A DNA stretch of 64,000 bases from Rhodoblastus acidophilus. GTDB lineage: Bacteria > Pseudomonadota > Alphaproteobacteria > Rhizobiales > Beijerinckiaceae. The translations under genes and the position numbers were made by a program. Below the pieces are notes generated by a model, which was not told where the DNA came from, ran no database searches, and saw nothing but the letters and a program-made list of their open reading frames with translations. The stretch spans positions 1 to 64,000 of the forward strand of contig NZ_FYDG01000002.1 of NCBI RefSeq assembly GCF_900187365.1. Reading direction: 5' to 3'. Each line of letters begins with the position of its first letter. Positions within the stretch are counted from its first letter, which is position 1. Below, one piece after another: positions 7,455 through 15,844 of this stretch.

Positions 7455-9791
7455 TCATCGCCCCTTCTTGGGGGGCGTGGCGTTGGCGCGCGCGAACGCC
7501 TCGGCGAAGGCGTTGCCCGCGCTCGACCGTCCCTGCGGCTGCCCCTGACGCGAAAAATCCTGCCGCCCGCCCTGCGGACGGCCGCCCGAGGGCGCGCCGC
7601 GTCCGGCCTTGGCGTCGAAGGCGTCGTCGAGACGCATGGTCAGCGCGATGCGCTTGCGCGGAACGTCCACCTCCAAAACCTTGACCTTGACCACATCGCC
7701 GGGCTTGGCGGCCTCGCGCGGGTCCTTGATGAAGGTTTTCGACATGGCGGAAATATGCACCAACCCGTCCTGATGCACGCCAATATCGACGAACGCGCCG
7801 AAAGCCGCGACATTGGTCACCACGCCCTCCAGCACCATGCCGGGCTTGAGGTCCGACAGGGTTTCGACGCCTTCCTTGAACGTCGCGGTCTTGAACTCGG
7901 GACGCGGATCGCGCCCGGGCTTTTCCAATTCCTTCAGCACGTCGGTGACGGTCGGCAGGCCGAATTGCTCGTCGGCGAAATTTTTCGCGTTCAGCCCGCG
8001 CAAAATCTTGGAATCGCCGATGAGAACGTGAATGTCGGCCTTGGTCGCCGCCAGAATCTTGCGCACCAGCGGATAGGCTTCGGGATGCACGCCGGAGGCG
8101 TCGAGCGGGTCGTCCCCGCCCCGGATGCGCAAAAAGCCGGCGCATTGCTCGAACGCCTTGGCGCCGAGGCGCGGCACTTTCTTCAGCTCGGCGCGGGTCT
8201 TGAAGGCGCCGTTGGCGTCGCGGTGGGCGACGATGTTGCCGGCGAGAGATTCGCCCAGGCCCGACACGCGCGACAGCAGCGGCGCCGAGGCGGTGTTGAG
8301 ATCGACGCCGACGCCGTTGACGCAATCCTCCACCACCGCATCCAACGAACGCGACAGCTTGAACTCGGCGAGATCGTGCTGGTACTGGCCGACGCCGATG
8401 CTTTTGGGGTCGATCTTCACCAGTTCCGCCAGCGGGTCCTGCAACCGGCGCGCGATGGAGACGGCGCCGCGCAGGGTGACGTCCATGCCCGGCAATTCGC
8501 TGGCGGCGTAGGCCGAGGCCGAATAGACCGAGGCGCCGGCCTCCGACACCACGATTTTCGTGATCTTGCCGCCCAGTTTCGTCACCAGTTCGCTCGCGAG
8601 CTTGTCGGTCTCGCGCGAGGCCGTGCCATTGCCGATGGCGATCAGCTCGACCTTATGTTTCATGCACAAGGCGCCAAGCAGGGCCAGCGCGTCATTCCAA
8701 CGCCGCTGCGGCTCGTGAGGATAGATCACGCCGGTGTCCACCACCTTGCCCGTGGCGTCGACCACGGCGACCTTGACGCCGGTGCGGAAGCCGGGGTCGA
8801 GGCCCATGGTGGCGCGCGGCCCCGCCGGCGCCGCCAGCAGCAGGTCGCGCAGATTGCCCGCGAACACCTTGACCGCCTGATCCTCGGCGGTCTGCCAAAG
8901 CTTTGCGCGCAAATCCACGGAGAGCGAGATTTTCAGCCGGGTGCGCCAGGCCCAGCGCACCGCGTCCATCAGCCATTTATCGCCGGGGCGGCCGCGATCG
9001 GCGACGCCAAAACTGGCGGCGATGGCCTGCTCATAGGCCTTTTCGCCATTGGCCTCCATGTCGGCGGCGCTCTCCGGCTCCAGCACGAGGTCGAGCATCT
9101 CCTCCTTCTCGCCGCGAAACAGCGCGAGAATGCGATGCGACGGCAGCTTGGTCAGCGGCTCGAAAAAGTCGAAATAATCCGAATATTTGGCGCCGTCCTG
9201 GGTCTTGCCCTCGCGCACTTTCGAGACGAGACGGCCGCGGTTCCAGAACGCTTCGCGCAAACTGCCGACCAGTTCGGCCTTTTCGGTGAATTTTTCGACC
9301 AGAATGGCGCGGGCGCCTTCCAGCGCCTCGTCCGGCGTTTTCACGCCCTTGCCCTCGTCAACGAATTTGGCCGCTTCCACCTTGGGGTCGAGCGCGGGAT
9401 TGGCCAGCAATCCCTCGGCAAGCGGGGCCAGCCCGGCCTCGCGGGCGATGGTGGCCTTGGTGCGGCGCTTGGGTTTATACGGCAGATAAATGTCTTCGAG
9501 CTGCGCCTTGGTGTCGACGGCCAGCACCTGCTTCTCCAGCTCGGGCGTCAGCTTGTCCTGCGAACGGATCGACTCCAGCACAGCCTTGCGGCGGTCCTCC
9601 AGCTCGCGCAGGTAACGCAGGCGCTCTTCCAGCGTGCGCAACTGGGTGTCGTCCAGCGCGCCGGTCGCCTCCTTGCGGTAGCGGGCGATGAAGGGCACGG
9701 TCGAGCCGGCGTCGAGCAAATCGACGGCCGCCGCAACCTGACCCTCGGCGACCTGCAGTTCCTGAGCGATTCGGCGGTTGATGGCGTTCAT
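7455..9791 (-). CDS. tex: Tex-family RNA-binding transcription accessory protein
   Basis: Tex proteins are conserved nucleic-acid-binding proteins related to eukaryotic Spt6, and are thought to act with RNA polymerase and RNA turnover. The 778-residue protein has the standard order: a helical N-terminus beginning MNAINRRIAQEL, a YqgF-like RNase H fold (TMGLDPGFRTGVKVAVVD), a helix-hairpin-helix region (NTASAPLLSRVSGLGESLA), and an S1 domain near 640-715 (VTNVAAFGAFVDIG and HQDGLVHIS). A low-complexity Gly/Arg/Gln tail follows and could contact RNA. The length is normal for the family. The gene stands alone; 148 bp without a gene separate it from hpnL, and I see no convincing signal there. Upstream it diverges from the ArsR gene. 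Confidence 0.95.
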   Translation of the reverse strand: MNAINRRIAQELQVAEGQVAAAVDLLDAGSTVPFIARYRKEATGALDDTQLRTLEERLRYLRELEDRRKAVLESIRSQDKLTPELEKQVLAVDTKAQLEDIYLPYKPKRRTKATIAREAGLAPLAEGLLANPALDPKVEAAKFVDEGKGVKTPDEALEGARAILVEKFTEKAELVGSLREAFWNRGRLVSKVREGKTQDGAKYSDYFDFFEPLTKLPSHRILALFRGEKEEMLDLVLEPESAADMEANGEKAYEQAIAASFGVADRGRPGDKWLMDAVRWAWRTRLKISLSVDLRAKLWQTAEDQAVKVFAGNLRDLLLAAPAGPRATMGLDPGFRTGVKVAVVDATGKVVDTGVIYPHEPQRRWNDALALLGALCMKHKVELIAIGNGTASRETDKLASELVTKLGGKITKIVVSEAGASVYSASAYAASELPGMDVTLRGAVSIARRLQDPLAELVKIDPKSIGVGQYQHDLAEFKLSRSLDAVVEDCVNGVGVDLNTASAPLLSRVSGLGESLAGNIVAHRDANGAFKTRAELKKVPRLGAKAFEQCAGFLRIRGGDDPLDASGVHPEAYPLVRKILAATKADIHVLIGDSKILRGLNAKNFADEQFGLPTVTDVLKELEKPGRDPRPEFKTATFKEGVETLSDLKPGMVLEGVVTNVAAFGAFVDIGVHQDGLVHISAMSKTFIKDPREAAKPGDVVKVKVLEVDVPRKRIALTMRLDDAFDAKAGRGAPSGGRPQGGRQDFSRQGQPQGRSSAGNAFAEAFARANATPPKKGR

Positions 9792-9965
9792 GAGACGGCC
9801 TCGATCCTTGGCTGGGGGGTCCGACGCGAAAGCTTGCTGATGGGGGGGCGCTTTTACCCCCCGCCGACGACGGGGTCAAAACCGGCGTTGTGGAAAAGGC
9901 GCGGATGCGCCCCCGACGGCGAGGCGCGTAATTGACAAGACCTGTCGACTAGCGGAATTTCGGGC

Positions 9966-10304
9966 ATGGCGCGCTTAACCAAGAACGACGACAAACCCGC
10001 GATCACCGATCCGGCCGCGCTGGGCGTGGCGGCGGACCAGGCGAGCGAATTCCTGAAATCCCTGGCCAATCCCGTTCGGCTGCGAATCCTGTGCATGCTG
10101 GCGGATGGCGAAGCCACGGTCGGAGAAATCACGGACCGGCTGGCGGCGCGGCAGAGCCTTGTGTCGCAACATCTCGCCCTGCTGCGCAAAGATGGGCTGG
10201 TGAGCGCCACCCGCGACGGCCAGAGCATCCGCTATGCGCTGGCCGACATCCGGGTCGAGCGGCTGATCGGCGTGCTCTACGAAACGTTTTGCCCGCGCGG
10301 CTGA
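9966..10304 (+). CDS. ArsR-family regulator with BigR/SqrR-like cysteines
   Basis: The 112-residue protein is a winged-helix ArsR/SmtB regulator. The recognition helix region is RQSLVSQHLALLRKDGLV and the wing is ATRDGQSIRYAL. It lacks the ELCVCDL metal motif. It does have a cysteine in the third helix (LRILCML, Cys43) and one in the last helix (YETFCPRG, Cys109). This pair matches the spacing of the redox or persulfide-sensing cysteines of BigR and SqrR. The inference is a sulfide or oxidant-responsive repressor. A pirin gene follows 80 bp downstream in the same direction. The upstream 174 bp shared with tex contain a G6/C6 hairpin (9843-9862) and a TTGACA (9932-9937), but no convincing -10 partner. 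Confidence 0.88.
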   Translation: MARLTKNDDKPAITDPAALGVAADQASEFLKSLANPVRLRILCMLADGEATVGEITDRLAARQSLVSQHLALLRKDGLVSATRDGQSIRYALADIRVERLIGVLYETFCPRG

Positions 10305-10384
10305 CTTGCAAGAGCGCAAACGCGCGCCGCTCCGCCTTGTGAAATTCGCCGGACGCACGATCTCTTCGCGCTGAAGGAGTTTTC

Positions 10385-11230
10385 ATGAGCGCGACTGTCC
10401 GCAAAATCCTATCCCTGTCCCACGGCGAGGCGACGTCGGACGGCGACGGCGTCCGCATGATCCGGCTGGTCGGCTCGCAGGCCCAGCCGCCGCTCGACCC
10501 TTTCCTGATGCTGGATTTTTTCGGCTCGGAGCGCGCCAGCGACTATCTCGGCGGCTTCCCCGACCATCCCCACCGGGGATTTGAGACCGTCACCTACATG
10601 CTGGCCGGGAAAATGCGGCATTTCGACAATCACGGCCATTCCGGCGTGATCGAAGCCGGCGACGTGCAATGGATGAAGGCGGGGCGCGGGCTGATCCATT
10701 CGGAAATGCCGGAACAGACCGAAGGTCTTATGCGCGGCTTCCAGCTCTGGATCAATCTTCCCCAGGCCGAGAAAATGGCGGCCCCGGCCTATCAGGAGTT
10801 CAAGGCCGCGCAAATTCCCGAGGTTTCGCGCGCGGGCGCGACCGTCAAGCTGATCGCCGGCGCGGCGGACGGCGTCGAAGGCCCGGTGAGGGCGCCGCAT
10901 GTCGACGCCGTTTATTTCGATATCGCGCTCGCGCCCGGCGCCGTCTTCGCCCATGACCTGCCCGAAACCCACCAGGGCTTTTTCGTGCTCTACGAAGGCG
11001 AGGCCGAGGCGCCCGGCGCGCGCGGCCCCGTCGCCTTGCGCGGGCTGACGCTGGCGACGCTCGGACCCGGCCGCACGGCGCGGCTCACAGCGGGCGCGAA
11101 TGGGGCGAAGGCGCTGCTGCTGGCGGCGCGCCCGTTGCGCGAGCCGGTCGCCTGGAGCGGCCCGTTCGTGATGACCACGCGCGAAGAACTGCGGCAGGCT
11201 TACGCCGACTATCAGGCCGGCGAATTCTAG
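10385..11230 (+). CDS. Pirin family protein
   Basis: The 281-residue protein is a bicupin of the pirin family. The N-terminal cupin holds the metal ligands in FPDHPHRGFETVTYML, HFDNHGHSG and the later GLIHSEMPE. The second cupin starts near residue 180. Bacterial pirins are iron-binding; some have quercetinase activity and others bind metabolic enzymes. The sequence here does not choose between these roles. The start ATG is preceded by AAGGAG at good spacing. It lies 80 bp after the BigR-like regulator in the same direction and may be in its transcription unit. It converges on the OmpA-domain gene with only 13 bp between stops. Confidence 0.92.
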   Translation: MSATVRKILSLSHGEATSDGDGVRMIRLVGSQAQPPLDPFLMLDFFGSERASDYLGGFPDHPHRGFETVTYMLAGKMRHFDNHGHSGVIEAGDVQWMKAGRGLIHSEMPEQTEGLMRGFQLWINLPQAEKMAAPAYQEFKAAQIPEVSRAGATVKLIAGAADGVEGPVRAPHVDAVYFDIALAPGAVFAHDLPETHQGFFVLYEGEAEAPGARGPVALRGLTLATLGPGRTARLTAGANGAKALLLAARPLREPVAWSGPFVMTTREELRQAYADYQAGEF

Positions 11231-11243
11231 CCCGTCCACATCT

Positions 11244-12791
11244 TCAATCGGCCGCGTCCAGCGCTTCAAAAGTGACGCGCCGGTTGCGCCGGCGGTCCGC
11301 GCTGTTTTCGGCGGCGATGGGCGCGTGATCGGCGCGCCCCACCGCGATCAGCCGCTGCGGCTCGATCCCGTGATCGACCAGCAGGTTTCTCACCACATCG
11401 GCCCGCGCCCGCGACAGAGCGAGGTTTTTCGGCGGGGGGCCATGGGAGTCGCTGTAGCCGACCACCCGCAACCGGCTGTCGGTCGCCTTCAGCAGCGCGG
11501 CGATCTCGGCGATCTGGCGCCGGGCCTGATCGGGATCGAGGAAATGGTCCTCGTCAAGAAACAGAATGACAACGTCGCGCGTCAGACGTTCCAGACGCGC
11601 GCGCGGCGTCTCCGCCTCCGCCGTCCGGTCGGCCTGCCATTTCTCGGCCCGGTCGAGGCGGTCGGCGAGCGCCGCCAACCGCTGCCGGTCGGCGCGCATC
11701 TCCGCCGCCATCTCCTCCATCCGCTGCGACAATCGGGTTTCGCCATCCCCGCCGCCGATCCGCGCCATCCGCAGCTCCCAGCGATAAGGCGTCGCGTCCG
11801 GCAAGGCGCGGACGAAGGCGTCGAGGTCGGCGTCGGCGGGGGCCAGACCGGAGAGGAGGGCGACATGGGCGTCGCGATCGAACGAAACGCGCAGCGGCAA
11901 GCTCGCCAACGCCGGCTGCGCCGCCTGGGCGGCGGCGGCAAGCCGTTGCAGACGCGCCTCCGGCCCCTCGCGCAAAATTCCAAACAGCGCCGCGCCCAAC
12001 GCCAGCAGCGCCGCCGCCGCAATCGCGACGCGCGCGGGGGTGAGTCGCAGCCCTTCGGCCCCCTTCAGGCGCCCCACCACGCCCGCGAGATCGGCGTCCG
12101 TGGGTTTTTCGTTCTTGATCAGGTTCTTGAACGCGGCGTCCAGCCGCGCCCTGTCCTGCGGATTCGGCTCCGCCGAAAACTGCGCCGCCAGGATCAGGCG
12201 CGGCGACGCGCGCATCAGCACGCGGCCGCCATGAAAATTCATCACCCGCAATTCGGCGGGCGGATGGATATCGCGCGACGAAAACTGCTTGATCGCGGCC
12301 ACCAGCGTCGAGGTCGGCTCGACCGCCAGCCCCTCCTGGCGCCAGGAGGCGATCACGGCGAAGCCGGGTTTCTCCAGCGCCAGAATCCGGTTCAGTTTCG
12401 GCTTGGGCGGCGCATCCTTGTCCGGCGGACGGCTCGCCTCGCCCCAAATCCGCCGCACGGCGCCCGGCACGGGACGGAGCGCGGCGGCGCGGGCCAGCAA
12501 GGCCGGCTCCGCCTCGATTTCCCCGCCGATGACGTCCACCAGCAGCGGCGCGATCTCCTGCGCCAATTGCTGATGATTGGCGACTTCGGCCCGCCGCAGG
12601 GCTTCGCTCAGCGCGATCGCCGCCGCCTGATGCAGACGCGCGCGCGGCGCTTGCGGCTGAGCCTGGGCATGACCCGGGGCTTGGGCCGGGATTTGGGCCG
12701 GGGTTTGGGCAGGCCCTGGCGCCGGGACGCGGGCGGCGTCATCCGGCGCCTGCGTCGGGTCCCGAGCGGGCAATTCCTCTGATCCAGTCAT
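11244..12791 (-). CDS. Inner-membrane-anchored OmpA-domain protein
   Basis: The 515-residue protein has a C-terminal OmpA/MotB peptidoglycan-binding domain (about 410-510) with NLALSRARADVVRNLL and the DRRRNRRV motif. It lacks an N-terminal signal peptide and beta-barrel. Instead, a single hydrophobic helix near 250-270 (VAIAAAALLALGAALFGIL) divides a cytoplasmic half of about 245 residues from a periplasmic half. The extreme N-terminus is low complexity, with repeated PAQ/PGP units (about 23-50). A BON-like or coiled segment precedes the OmpA domain. This layout suggests a cell-wall-tethered membrane protein with a cytoplasmic sensing or binding part. The specific role is unknown. Confidence 0.8.
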   Translation of the reverse strand: MTGSEELPARDPTQAPDDAARVPAPGPAQTPAQIPAQAPGHAQAQPQAPRARLHQAAAIALSEALRRAEVANHQQLAQEIAPLLVDVIGGEIEAEPALLARAAALRPVPGAVRRIWGEASRPPDKDAPPKPKLNRILALEKPGFAVIASWRQEGLAVEPTSTLVAAIKQFSSRDIHPPAELRVMNFHGGRVLMRASPRLILAAQFSAEPNPQDRARLDAAFKNLIKNEKPTDADLAGVVGRLKGAEGLRLTPARVAIAAAALLALGAALFGILREGPEARLQRLAAAAQAAQPALASLPLRVSFDRDAHVALLSGLAPADADLDAFVRALPDATPYRWELRMARIGGGDGETRLSQRMEEMAAEMRADRQRLAALADRLDRAEKWQADRTAEAETPRARLERLTRDVVILFLDEDHFLDPDQARRQIAEIAALLKATDSRLRVVGYSDSHGPPPKNLALSRARADVVRNLLVDHGIEPQRLIAVGRADHAPIAAENSADRRRNRRVTFEALDAAD

Positions 12792-12912
12792 GCTATCGCT
12801 TTGATATCCCTTGCGACCGCGTTCGCGCCCGCATGGCGATCCCTCATCATTGCGGCGTGATTAAGACGCCGGCCGGATCGGCGGAGGATTTCGGCGCCGC
12901 CGCTGGCGCGCG

Positions 12913-13524
12913 TCAGCGCGCCTCGACCGGAACGGCGGCCTCGTTGCGCCGCAGGAAGGGAACGGTGAACGGGGCGTCGTAATAGAACATGAAGGGCTCG
13001 CCCGCCACCTTCCATTTCGACCGGACCAGCTTCGAATGCAACTGCCGCTGGCGCAGCCAGGCGACGCCGCCCATCCCGGTGAAGCGCAAAACCGCAAGGG
13101 TCTGCGCCGGGACCGCCTCCAGCTTGACCCGCGCGTCCCGCGGCGTCGGAGCGGTGGACAATTCGTAAGAGGCCGGCAGGAAGAACGCCATTTGCCGTTC
13201 GGAGCGCCACACCGGCGCGGTCATGGCGATGCGCTCGCCGACCAGATCCGCCGGACCGACGGCGACCGGGGCGGTCATGGCGATGCGGTCGGCCTTGGCG
13301 TTGGCGCCGGCGATATAGTCGAACAGCAGCTTGAACGCCGCGCCACGGTCGAGAAAGCGCGTGGAAAAATCGACCGTGGCCGCCACGCGGGGGACATAGC
13401 GGCGGATTTCGACATCGTCGATCCGATCGACGACGGCGTAGCGCGGCTCCTCGTAAAGACGCACGCCGACCACATTGAAAAGCGATTCGATCGCCAGCAC
13501 GCCGTAATAGGGAATCGCCTGCAA
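12913..13524 (-). CDS. SOUL family haem-binding-type protein
   Basis: The 203-residue product has the SOUL/HBP fold signatures: YEEPRYAVVDRIDDVEIRRY near the N-terminus, repeated IAMTAPV strands, and a C-terminal FTVPFLRRNEAAV. Bacterial members of this family are thought to bind haem or tetrapyrroles, but their roles are poorly known. I chose the TTG at 13524 because AGGAGG lies five bases upstream. The frame continues further but would run into the kinase stop region without a better start. A hydrophobic N-terminal stretch (YYGVLAIESLFNVVGV) may be a membrane anchor or signal. It follows the hybrid kinase by 80 bp on the same strand. Confidence 0.85.
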   Translation of the reverse strand: MQAIPYYGVLAIESLFNVVGVRLYEEPRYAVVDRIDDVEIRRYVPRVAATVDFSTRFLDRGAAFKLLFDYIAGANAKADRIAMTAPVAVGPADLVGERIAMTAPVWRSERQMAFFLPASYELSTAPTPRDARVKLEAVPAQTLAVLRFTGMGGVAWLRQRQLHSKLVRSKWKVAGEPFMFYYDAPFTVPFLRRNEAAVPVEAR

Positions 13525-13604
13525 GGCCGCCTCCTGTCGCTGCGGCGAAAAAGCGCTCCAGCAAGATTTGGTTCCGAACGGCGCGCGTTCAAGCCCAACG
13601 CCGC

Positions 13605-15842
13605 TCAGGCCTGCGCCAGCGCCCGCCCCACCGCGTCGAGCGTCATCCGCCAGCGCCGCCGCAGCCGTCCGCTTTCGCGCGCCGCCGACAGAGCGAGCTT
13701 TTTCTCGTTCATCGCCCGCCAGGCGCGGCACAGCTTCACCAAAGCGGCGGCGCCCATATTGCCGGCCATGCTTTCCAGCGCATGCGCCTGCCGCAGCAGC
13801 GACGACATATCGCCCCGCGCCAGACTTTCCTGCAGCTCCTCGACCAGCCGGGCGGCGTCGCCGGCGAATTGCACCAGCAATTCGCGCAAAAATTCCGCGC
13901 CGCCGAGCCGGCCGAGCGCGGCCAGGGTCGCCGCGTCCATCGCCGCCGCCTCCAGCTCGGCGCCGCGCGGCGCGGCGGCGTCTTCACTCTCGCCCACGCC
14001 CTGGGCTTCGGACCGGCGGCCCGCGCTGGCCATTGCGACGGCGGCGGCTAGGGCTTCCGGCGCAATCGGCTTGCACAGGCAATCGACCATGCCCGCGGCG
14101 CGGCAGCGGCGCCGGATTTCGGCGCTGTCGTCGGCGGTCAGCGCCAGCATCGCCGCGCCGCCGCCCGCGGCGGCGTAAATGCGCGCCGTCTCCACCCCGC
14201 CAAGGCGCGGCATGTTGACGTCGAGCAGAACCACGTCGAACTTTTCGCGCAACATCGCCAGCAAGGCGGCCTCGCCGTCGCCGACCACCCGCGCCTCATG
14301 GCCGGCGCCGGCCAGCAGCTTCGCCAGCACGCGGCCGTTGACGGCATTGTCCTCCGCCAGCAGGATTTTTAGGCCGCGCCGGGGCGCCGCCCCGCACAGG
14401 CCGGCGAGTTCGGCGGCGACCCGCCGGCCGCGCGAAAGCGCCGCCGCGTCGTCGCCGCAGGCCAGAACCGCCAGGGCGTGACGGCGCGCCACGGCCAGAA
14501 TATCGGCGCCCTGGCTCAGCGACAGGCACGGCGGCGCGTTCGACGCGTCGGCCTCGGCGGCGCCCGCCTCCACTTCGACCGCCGGCCAGCGCAGGCGGAA
14601 CGCCGCGCCCTCGCCGGGGCGGCTGTCGAGCGCGATGGCGCCGCCCATGGCCTCCAGCCTGCGGCGCACGATGGCGAGGCCGAGGCCGGCGCCGCCGAAT
14701 TTTTCGCGCACGCTCGGGTCGCCCTGCCGGAACGGCTCGAAAATGCGGTCCCGCGCCTCCGGCGCGACGCCCGGGCCGGTGTCGCGCACCTCGACCTCGA
14801 CCCACAGCCCGTCCGGCCCGCGCCGCGCGCCGAGCCGAATCGCCACCGCGCCCGCGCTGGTGAATTTGACCGCATTGGCCGCGACATTCTGCAAAATCTC
14901 CTGCAGATGGCGCAGGTCGCCGCGAATATGGCGCGGCGCGCCGGCTTCGATCGTCAGGCCCAGGCGCACGCCCTTGGCGTCGGCCTCGACCGCCAGCAGG
15001 TTGCGCAGCCGGACCAGCAGGGCGAAAAGATCGACGGTCTCCTCGCGCGCGGCGGCGCCGATCTCGTCGCTGGCGCCGGACAACAGATGCTCGACCTGCC
15101 GCAGCAGCGTCTGCGCCGCGTCGGACAGCGTCCGCACCATGCCGCTCTGCTCGCTGTCGAGCCGGCTGCGCTGCAGCAGGCCGGTCAGGCCGACGATCGC
15201 CGTCAACGGCGTGCGCAACTCATGGCTGACGCTGGCCAGAAACAGGGTCTTGGCCTGGTTGGCGCGCTCGGCCGCCGCGCGCCCGGCGGCGATTTCGCGC
15301 AGCAGAACCGCGCCATAGAGCGGCAGAACCACCAGCGACAGCATCAGGCTGACCGCCAGCGGCGCATGAGCGCGCCAGAACGGCGTGACCGCGACCACCA
15401 GCGCGAAGCCGAGCGAGGCCAGCCCCACCGTCAAGCCCAGAAAAGCCGCGCCGAACCGCGCCCCGGCGCCGAGAATCATCCACGAAAACAATGGGAACAG
15501 ATAGGCGGAGGCCCCGCCGCCCACGATCATGGCGGCGGTGATCGCCAACCCGTCCAGCGACAGGGCCAGCGCCAGGCGCGGCGCGCTGAAGGCGGGGCGC
15601 CAGCCGATATGCGCCGCCAGCGCCGCCGAGCCGGCGAGATGCGCCAGCAGAATCGGCAAACCCGCGCGCAAAAAAGCTCGCGTCTCCTCCGCGCAGCCGG
15701 GCGCCAAAAAATCGGCCGCGAACGCCGCGACCAGGGCGATGGCGGCGAGGCCGAAGCGGTTGCGCATCACCTCGCGCTCCTCGTACGGGCGCGGCTCGAA
15801 CCGCGGCATCGCCACGGGTTTGTTCAACAGGGCGAAGGTCAC
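13605..15842 (-). CDS. RpfC-like hybrid histidine kinase (multi-TM, HisKA, HATPase, receiver, HPt)
   Basis: The 745-residue protein starts with five or six membrane helices (about 30-180) and no large periplasmic domain, as in RpfC-type sensors. Next comes a HisKA domain with the phospho-acceptor in SVSHELRTP, then an ATPase domain (NVAANAVKFT, DTGPGV and GGAGLGLAI). A receiver domain follows, with acidic AEDN, phospho-Asp in LLDVNMP and Lys in CLCKPI. A C-terminal HPt domain carries the histidine in QAHALESMAGN. It should relay phosphate through four sites. The GTG at 15842 starts two bases after the upstream stop and gives a family-like N-terminus; ATG 15809 is the alternative. The tight link to the receiver/EAL-like gene upstream suggests that protein is its output partner. 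Confidence 0.87.
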   Translation of the reverse strand: MTFALLNKPVAMPRFEPRPYEEREVMRNRFGLAAIALVAAFAADFLAPGCAEETRAFLRAGLPILLAHLAGSAALAAHIGWRPAFSAPRLALALSLDGLAITAAMIVGGGASAYLFPLFSWMILGAGARFGAAFLGLTVGLASLGFALVVAVTPFWRAHAPLAVSLMLSLVVLPLYGAVLLREIAAGRAAAERANQAKTLFLASVSHELRTPLTAIVGLTGLLQRSRLDSEQSGMVRTLSDAAQTLLRQVEHLLSGASDEIGAAAREETVDLFALLVRLRNLLAVEADAKGVRLGLTIEAGAPRHIRGDLRHLQEILQNVAANAVKFTSAGAVAIRLGARRGPDGLWVEVEVRDTGPGVAPEARDRIFEPFRQGDPSVREKFGGAGLGLAIVRRRLEAMGGAIALDSRPGEGAAFRLRWPAVEVEAGAAEADASNAPPCLSLSQGADILAVARRHALAVLACGDDAAALSRGRRVAAELAGLCGAAPRRGLKILLAEDNAVNGRVLAKLLAGAGHEARVVGDGEAALLAMLREKFDVVLLDVNMPRLGGVETARIYAAAGGGAAMLALTADDSAEIRRRCRAAGMVDCLCKPIAPEALAAAVAMASAGRRSEAQGVGESEDAAAPRGAELEAAAMDAATLAALGRLGGAEFLRELLVQFAGDAARLVEELQESLARGDMSSLLRQAHALESMAGNMGAAALVKLCRAWRAMNEKKLALSAARESGRLRRRWRMTLDAVGRALAQA

Positions 15843-15844
15843 GG

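Noticed and set aside
9843-9862. G6/C6 hairpin upstream of tex as a riboswitch or terminator
   Set aside because: It is a simple six-base stem with no conserved structure or T-run that would support either.
7380-9935. An 851-codon open frame on the plus strand opposite tex
   Set aside because: It is the antisense shadow of the tex gene; the translated sequence has no family features and codon choice follows the opposite strand.
9932-9960. TTGACA as a promoter for the BigR-like gene
   Set aside because: No acceptable -10 hexamer lies 16-18 bp downstream, and transcription would begin at the start codon itself.
12788-13564. A 258-codon minus-strand frame overlapping the SOUL gene
   Set aside because: It is a different-frame shadow with an Arg/Gly-rich sequence, while the SOUL frame shows clear family motifs.
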